Assembly: GCA_016758965.1 (NCBI GenBank)
Contig: JAEPRB010000409.1
Location: 1 to 12,383, forward strand
Direction: 5' to 3'
Length of the DNA: 12,383 nucleotides
From: Circinella minor
Taxonomy: Eukaryota; Mucoromycota; Mucoromycetes; Mucorales; Lichtheimiaceae
A program made the translations under genes and the position numbers. This document shows positions 7,691 to 12,383 of the stretch, in pieces. The notes below the pieces were generated by a model. The model worked only from the letters and a program-made list of their open reading frames with translations, was not told the origin of the DNA and did no database searches. Numbering within the stretch: position 1 is the first letter of the stretch; the number at the start of each line of letters is the position of its first letter.

Positions 7691-8462
7691 ATGTCGCAAA
7701 CTCAAAATTTACACATTACATCTAACGAGTGTCAAGACTCTCCCAGTGAGAGAGAATCTCCTTGGGCATTGACGAGATACATAAAAAATATTGCACAGGT
7801 ATTTAACGAAGCTTGCCTAGTGTATCATTTATTTTTTATTAATTGTATATTCAATAATACAGAACAATATCTTTTCATCGATGATGGTCACTCTTCCACC
7901 ATCCACATCGGCTGTTACCATGTCTGAGTCTGGTAATATTGACTACTACAAGAGTGTATTTGTTGATGAAGCTTGTCTTACTTGCTATTGCTCCAAATGC
8001 CATGGTGTTAACATCACAATTTTGGGTGCTCTTACTGTTAATCTGAGTTTTATAAGACCACAAAAAGATGTGGCATCAAAGAAATCTAAATTTCGCAGTA
8101 GTGATTTTGTTGAATTTTTGGAGGCACTATTGAAGTTTCTCAAGGAAACTGGAAAGGGCGGAAGATATTTGGTCATGGATAATGCAGCCACCCATAGAAC
8201 ACAAAAGGTTAAGGATACTGTTGACAAAGAGGGCTTTCATATACACTACCTTCCCTATCATTCATCCTTCTTAAACCCCATAGAAGGACTCTGGTCTAAG
8301 CTGAAAGCCGATGTGAAGCGCAACTTCAAGAAATCGGAAAATACTTTATTACCAATAATAATTAACTCTGCTAATTAAGTCACTGCTCAAAATTGCCACG
8401 ATTGGATCAGACACTCCCTTTCATTTGTCCCTCACTGTATCGATGGAGAGAAAATGCTGTAG
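7691..8462 (+). pseudogene. DDE transposase domain (Tc1/IS630-like DD34E), spliced, premature stop
   Basis: Exon 1 is 7691-7798. The 64-nt intron 7799-7862 runs GTATTT to TACAG. Exon 2 starts at 7863. Splicing is phase 0 and joins a 36-residue Ser-rich leader (MSQTQNLHITSNECQDS...) to a DDE core. Triad: Asp in VFVDEA (7965-7967), Asp in LVMDNAATH (8178-8180), Glu in LNPIEGLW (8283-8285), with 34 residues between the last two as in Tc1. Only about 70 residues separate the first two Asp, and the segment usually carrying GFN...RGW...GEP is missing. TAA 8376-8378 is premature: the frame continues VTAQNCHDWIRHS to TAG 8460-8462, a normal Tc1-type C-terminus. There is no HTH domain. It would cut and join transposon ends if active, but the deletion makes this unlikely. 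Confidence 0.65.
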
Positions 8463-9583
8463 TTGTTTTATCTTCTAATTTTTTCTTTTTGTATATTTAA
8501 ATCGGTTTCTTTAATAAATTATAAAAATTACAACATAAAAAGAAAAAGAAACTACTTTCTGTTTTGTTAGAAAATATGCCTTTAATAAGGGATTACAATC
8601 ACATTTCCCAACTGCCATGAAATTCGTAATTCTGCCATCAGCCTAAAATTACAAGCGCCATTGTAAATTTCCACTTCTGCCAATCATGAAAATTACACCG
8701 TCAATCAAAAAAGACCCCCAACACCAAAATGAAAAAAAGCCCCGCCAATCATTAGGAAAAATCCTGTATATCATGAGACCGCGATGTTTCAGGAGACCGC
8801 GGTGTTTCGGGAGACCGCAATGTTCCGTTAAAAAAGAATGAAAGTTTGAAAAGATTCCAGTATCAAGCTTTTGCGAGGCCGCAATATTCCGTGTAAATAT
8901 AAAAGCTGCAAATGGTTTAATAAATTGATACTTTAACTATATAACCTTTATACTGGACATAGCGCTGTACATTTAGTATAGCTTAATTGTTATTTTTAAC
9001 TTTACTTTTTTAGTAATAAAGTTTCAATGGTGTAAAATGCATCTAGTAGCAAATGTAGCTACGCCAACCACTTTTTATTGCTCTATAGATACTTTTTATT
9101 ATATAAATGTCACAACTTTATGGAAAATGCATATTTTCCATCCAACATAAAACCAACATAAAAAACGATTATTGCGCTACATTTTAATTGCATGAACTAA
9201 CAGCATTTAAAGTTGCAGTTAACTCAAAAGATATTGTATTTTATTTTGTATCGTTCAGTATTGCGCTTCCTGGCCCCGCGCTGTTCCGGGACGTGCAGTA
9301 TAAATTGCGGCGTGAGAATTTGTTTGTGATTATTGCAATTTCTTTTGTAGTAGTGCTTTTATCTTGCATCTTTTTTTTTCACATCACGAGCTACACATTA
9401 CTACAAAATTTATCAACTATAGCAGTGCGGTTCTCAATAGTGCAATTGTACCATTTATCATTCAAGTAGAGAATGTGTGCTACTAGTAGAGTACATTTGA
9501 AATAGTCATCTCTTATATCTTCCTGGCAGTACATTAAAGTATAGAAAATAGTATATATACAAAAAGAAAGAGTGCATATATTA
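8463..9583. other. Non-coding AT-rich region with short repeats
   Basis: I find no convincing gene here. A 93-codon open stretch at 9188-9469 is hydrophobic and unlike any family I know. The region contains an 18-bp tandem repeat (8775-8828), repeated CTGCCA-containing blocks (8612-8696), a hairpin at 8646-8670, a 20-base stem-loop at 9121-9140 and a small GC-rich patch at about 9262-9310. Confidence 0.6.
8775..8828. repeat. 18-bp tandem repeat, three copies
   Basis: Consensus GAGACCGCRRTGTTYCRG, starting at 8775, 8793 and 8811 with exact 18-bp spacing. A diverged single copy (GAGGCCGCAATATTCC) starts at 8875, and a more distant one (CCCCGCGCTGTTCCGGGAC) lies at about 9276. The units hold CpG sites that stand out from the AT-rich surroundings. 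Confidence 0.8.
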
Positions 9584-9691
9584 CTGTATTTCCAGTATCA
9601 ATTGGTCACTTTACCAAAAAAATTGGTCACTTTTCTGAAAATCAATTGATCAATTTTCTGAACGCCAATTGGTCACTCCTTAAAATAAATT
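9584..9691 (+). repeat. Left terminal inverted repeat with 3 subunits
   Basis: 108 bp: a 15-base tip, a partial unit, then three subunits at 9607-9627 (21 bp, two bases short), 9628-9650 and 9651-9673 related to CACTTTTCTGAACGCCAATTGGT, then CACTCCTTAAAATAAATT. The subunits are probably transposase binding sites, as in other Tc1-like elements with direct repeats in their ends. Confidence 0.88.
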
Positions 9692-9754
9692 AAAAGTGTG
9701 TTTTACTTAGTGAGAAACTTACAAAAAGAAAACAGTATGAGAAACAAATAGCAA

Positions 9755-11070
9755 TTAAATGGGTTCTTTATTTAAGCACTTATCAAATAAGTTCACAGAA
9801 TGTTTAATACAGTTTTGAAGATGTTGAAGAGGATCTTCTTCGTAAGACTCAATTATTCTACCAGTCAGAGTTTCTGTGTCCTTTAACGCATGACGTTTAA
9901 CCTTGGACTTAACAATAGACCAAAAGTCTTCAATAGGGTTAAGTTCTGGCAAATAAGGAGGAAGATAAACTGAAATATAACCTCGCTTTTTGATCAAAGG
10001 GTTGATCATACTAGGAACATGTATAGGAGCATTATCCATAATAATATAAAATCCTTGCATTTCTAGAAACGTGTCTATAATATCCATTGTATCAATGATA
10101 AAATGCATATAATGCGCACCTGTAGTTCCTTTTGGCGTTAATAACTTATCACTAGGTGCCTTACGCTTGTTTGCTCCAGCCACTTTTCTTCTCTTCACAT
10201 TTCCAGGCTCTCTCATGGACACATTTATGACTCCTACAGAAGAAATAGCACCCAATACTGTATGTGATGTAGCTCTTCCTGAGGGAGTTTCTATAACAGC
10301 AGGTTCACCACGTGTTGACCAAGCTCTTTCACGGGTCATATTGATGTCAAATCCTAACTCATCTAAAAACACACAATTCTGAAGGTAAACCATCCCTTTC
10401 TCTAGCCACTCCTTCACCCAAATAGCCTGTTTCTCAATCACAGCAGTGCTATTTCTTGCAGTAGGATGCCTAGAAATTACTTTGATGGAAAGGTTGCATT
10501 CATTTTTCATAAATTCCATTACCCTGGATTTTTTTATCTTGAGATTTTCAAAGTTTTGTGTCAATCTTTGACAGCATCCTCGATAGTAGCCCTTTTGTTT
10601 TCATCGAAAAACTTCACCAAACGATCTTTGTGTCTATCATCTAATTGGCTTACTGGATGAGAGGGAACTAGATTTATCAACTTGTAAGGCACATATTCTT
10701 CAGGGTTCTGCTGATATTTTTGCTTCCATTTTTGTGCAGTATGTGGGTTGACATTTGCAGCCTCTGCAGCTTGCTTGTTCTTCATGCCTTTTTTGAAAAC
10801 AAAATAAAGATACAACAATCTATCTTTTTCAGTATAAACATTATACTCGGTATCTCTTTCTTTTCTAACTGATGCTTCCTTCATCCTAACATCAGGAACT
10901 TCAATCTTGTGTAATTCTGAATATGTATTGTTTTTAACAAGCTTCTTGAGATCGGTTATTTTCTTTAAATGGAAAGAAGGGGATTCGTCGTATGCTGTCG
11001 CTTCATTACCCTTATCATCAAAAATGTTACCTCTTCCATCTTCAGAATAAAAAGTTATGTTAGAATCCAT
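9755..11070 (-). pseudogene. Tc1-like DD34E transposase, one frameshift
   Basis: The N-terminal part starts at ATG 11070 (A at -3) and runs 169 codons to TGA 10563-10561. The C-terminal part continues in the next frame for about 269 codons to TAA 9757-9755. The junction GCTGTCAAAGATTGACACAA lacks one T, and restoring the frame would give about 438 residues, normal for the family. Domains: HTH at residues 83-120 (KNKQAAEAANVNPHTAQKWK), a second HTH-like region spanning the frameshift, and a catalytic core with Asp in VFLDELGFD (10361-10363), Asp in IIMDNAPIH (10034-10036) and Glu in LNPIEDFW (9929-9931), 34 residues between the last two. KRRKVAGANKRK is a likely nuclear signal. It would excise and reinsert the element. 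This copy is inactive unless the missing base is a sequencing error. Confidence 0.9.
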
Positions 11071-11116
11071 TTTGAGTTAATTGAGTAAAAAGCTATGATG
11101 AGAAGTTGACACGATC

Positions 11117-11295
11117 AATTTATTTTAAGGGGTAACCAATTGGTTTTCAGAAAAGTGATCAATTGATTTTCAGAAAAGTGACCAATAGGTTTACAGAAAA
11201 GTGACCAATTGGCGTTCAGAAAAGTGACCAATAGGTTTACAGAAAAGTGACCAATTGGCGTTCAGAAAAGTGACCAATTGACGCTGGAAATACAG
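11117..11295 (-). repeat. Right terminal inverted repeat with 6 subunits
   Basis: 179 bp: six exact 23-bp units starting at 11135, 11158, 11181, 11204, 11227 and 11250 (ACCAATTGGCGTTCAGAAAAGTG type), a partial unit at 11273 and the 12-bp tip. Units 3-4 (11181-11226) and 5-6 (11227-11272) are identical, which points to a recent 46-bp duplication. Its length difference from the left end is three units plus the 2-bp deletion there. Confidence 0.9.
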
Positions 11296-12383
11296 TAACT
11301 GAAAAAGCTCCCTAAAAGGGGAAAAGTAAAACTAGTCAAGGAATAAGAGAACATAGAAAGTGTATATACTATAAAAGTGAGATCAAGGGATGTTATTAAT
11401 GAATTGATCATATACTTAGTAGCTTATTTAGTATAAGGGAATGAAAGATAAAGAAACTATAATATCTTTTAGGTTTAGTTTATCTTTATCTAAGTCATTA
11501 TTAGTAGGGATCTTAGTACAATCCAGATTTATAAACTGATCCGTTTTTCATATGGATTGGATTGGATTTGGATTGTGTCTCAACGGATTCAAATCGGATT
11601 CGGATCGTAATTCTACAATCCGGATTGTAAACGGATTGAGATCTATGGATCCGTCGGATTTTTCTGATCCGTCATTATAATTATAGAGTAATGGATCAAA
11701 GTTTTAACAATGCTGTGGTAAGGTATATATTCAAATAAAAAAGAGAGTAACTATATTTTACAGAAAATTTAAGTTTTTGTATATTATTATATACTTGAAT
11801 AGAGCAGTTGAAAAGAAAAGTAGTAATGGCTTTAATATAGAAAAAAAAATATCTGAAAAGAAAAAAACAAAAATTGAAGATTAAAAAGAGAGATTAATGA
11901 ACTAAATTATTATTTTTATTAATCTAGTAATGATAAAGAGGATTATGAACTTTTATTTGGTTATAAACAGAAAAAGTAAACTCAAAAATTATTAGTTTGC
12001 TGAACACGATACATAATAAATAATGTTAATCAGATAGAATAAATCAAGTTTATAATGAGAATAGTATTATATTTGGATGAATCGGTACTCTGTTGATTTT
12101 GATTTATTTGTATATCTTTCATATTGATACTTTGGAACGGTTTGATAATAAAAAATGTAACTAAAGTTGACCAGTGCGTGAGTTGTATACAAAGTAAAAA
12201 AAAATATAAGCTTTACAGTAAATGCAGCAGACTAATGCGCGTTGGTACAAAAAAAAATCAAAAAGGGTCTTTTTATTTACAACAAACAAGCCTGTTGTAA
12301 CTATATTAGGTATTCTTTTTATTTATTTTTATGTTTGGCATCTGACGTTATGACCAGTTATTGTTGTTGCTTCTTTATACTAC
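11296..12383. other. AT-rich non-coding region
   Basis: No gene-like reading frame is visible on either strand. It contains a GGAT-rich patch at about 11520-11695 and an 8-bp-arm inverted repeat at 12277-12300 (TTACAACA...TGTTGTAA). The rest (11700-12240) is low-complexity A/T with short poly-A runs. Confidence 0.6.
11518..11696. repeat. GGAT/ATCC-dense patch with a 16-bp palindrome
   Basis: By eye, 17 GGAT or ATCC tetramers occur in about 175 bp, often as GGATTG or CGGATT. A perfect 16-bp palindrome TACAATCCGGATTGTA sits at 11614-11629. No ORF and no clear terminal repeats bound it, so it may be a degenerate tandem repeat, a small non-autonomous element or a cluster of protein-binding sites. 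Confidence 0.6.

Larger units (their letters stand above)
9584..11295 (-). mobile_element. Tc1-like DNA transposon, full length (1,712 bp), TA target duplication
   Basis: Ends CTGTATTTCCAG (9584) and CTGGAAATACAG (11295) are perfect inverted copies, each flanked by TA (9582-9583 and 11296-11297), the Tc1/mariner target duplication. The inverted repeats extend inward to the shared AATTTATTTTAAGG block. A single transposase lies between on the minus strand. The ends are complete, and the only visible lesion is one missing base in the transposase, so this insertion is younger than the retroelement and the gene cluster to its left. Confidence 0.92.

Noticed and set aside
9188..9469. 93-codon plus-strand open frame with membrane-like segments
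   Set aside because: Runs of Phe, Val and Ile reflect T-rich DNA. There is no promoter or family, and it spans the diverged 18-bp-type repeat.
5291..12195. 11-bp inverted match TACTTTGTATA (about 5294) and TATACAAAGTA (about 12187) as ends of one large element
   Set aside because: Similarity stops at 11 AT-rich bases, there are no matching target duplications, and it would enclose an unrelated Tc1-like element.

Overview
The window looks like AT-rich nuclear DNA of an early-diverging fungus, most likely a Mucoromycota/Mucorales-type genome. This is inferred from short GT-AG introns of about 55-90 nt, TATAAAAG core promoters, a non-chromodomain Ty3/gypsy element and Tc1-like DD34E transposases of the kind common there. 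No database search was possible. Almost everything recognisable is mobile-element derived. I see no bacterial genes, rRNA, tRNA or CRISPR.

Layout. (1) 1-5285, minus strand: a nearly complete Ty3/gypsy LTR retrotransposon. Its 3' LTR (1-297) is cut by the window edge and its 5' LTR is 4957-5285. Reading right to left come the LTR, a candidate primer-binding site, gag, a GGGAAAA -1 frameshift site with a downstream stem, then pol (protease, RT, RNase H, HHCC integrase with DDE core and GPF module), a polypurine tract and the other LTR. It is inactive: 11 premature stops, one frameshift in RT, and damaged RT and zinc-knuckle motifs. (2) 5286-8462, plus strand: four small genes in a row that read best with short introns. 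They are a coiled-coil-like protein of unknown role, two separate helix-turn-helix proteins that resemble each other, and a DDE-only transposase. The second HTH gene and the DDE gene each have their own TATAAAAG box. Three of the four carry premature stops. (3) 8463-9583: non-coding DNA with short repeats, including an 18-bp CpG-containing tandem repeat. (4) 9584-11295: a complete 1,712-bp Tc1-like element, minus-strand transposase, TA target duplication, long inverted repeats built from 23-bp subunits (3 on one side, 6 on the other), disabled only by one missing base. (5) 11296-12383: AT-rich, non-coding, containing a ~175-bp patch unusually dense in GGAT/ATCC.

Reading together: an old, heavily mutated retroelement and decaying transposase-derived genes lie beside a much younger Tc1-like insertion. 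The most unusual pieces are the intact-looking -1 frameshift cassette between the dead gag and pol, the split HTH/DDE gene cluster with separate promoters, and the asymmetric repeat arrays of the Tc1-like ends.
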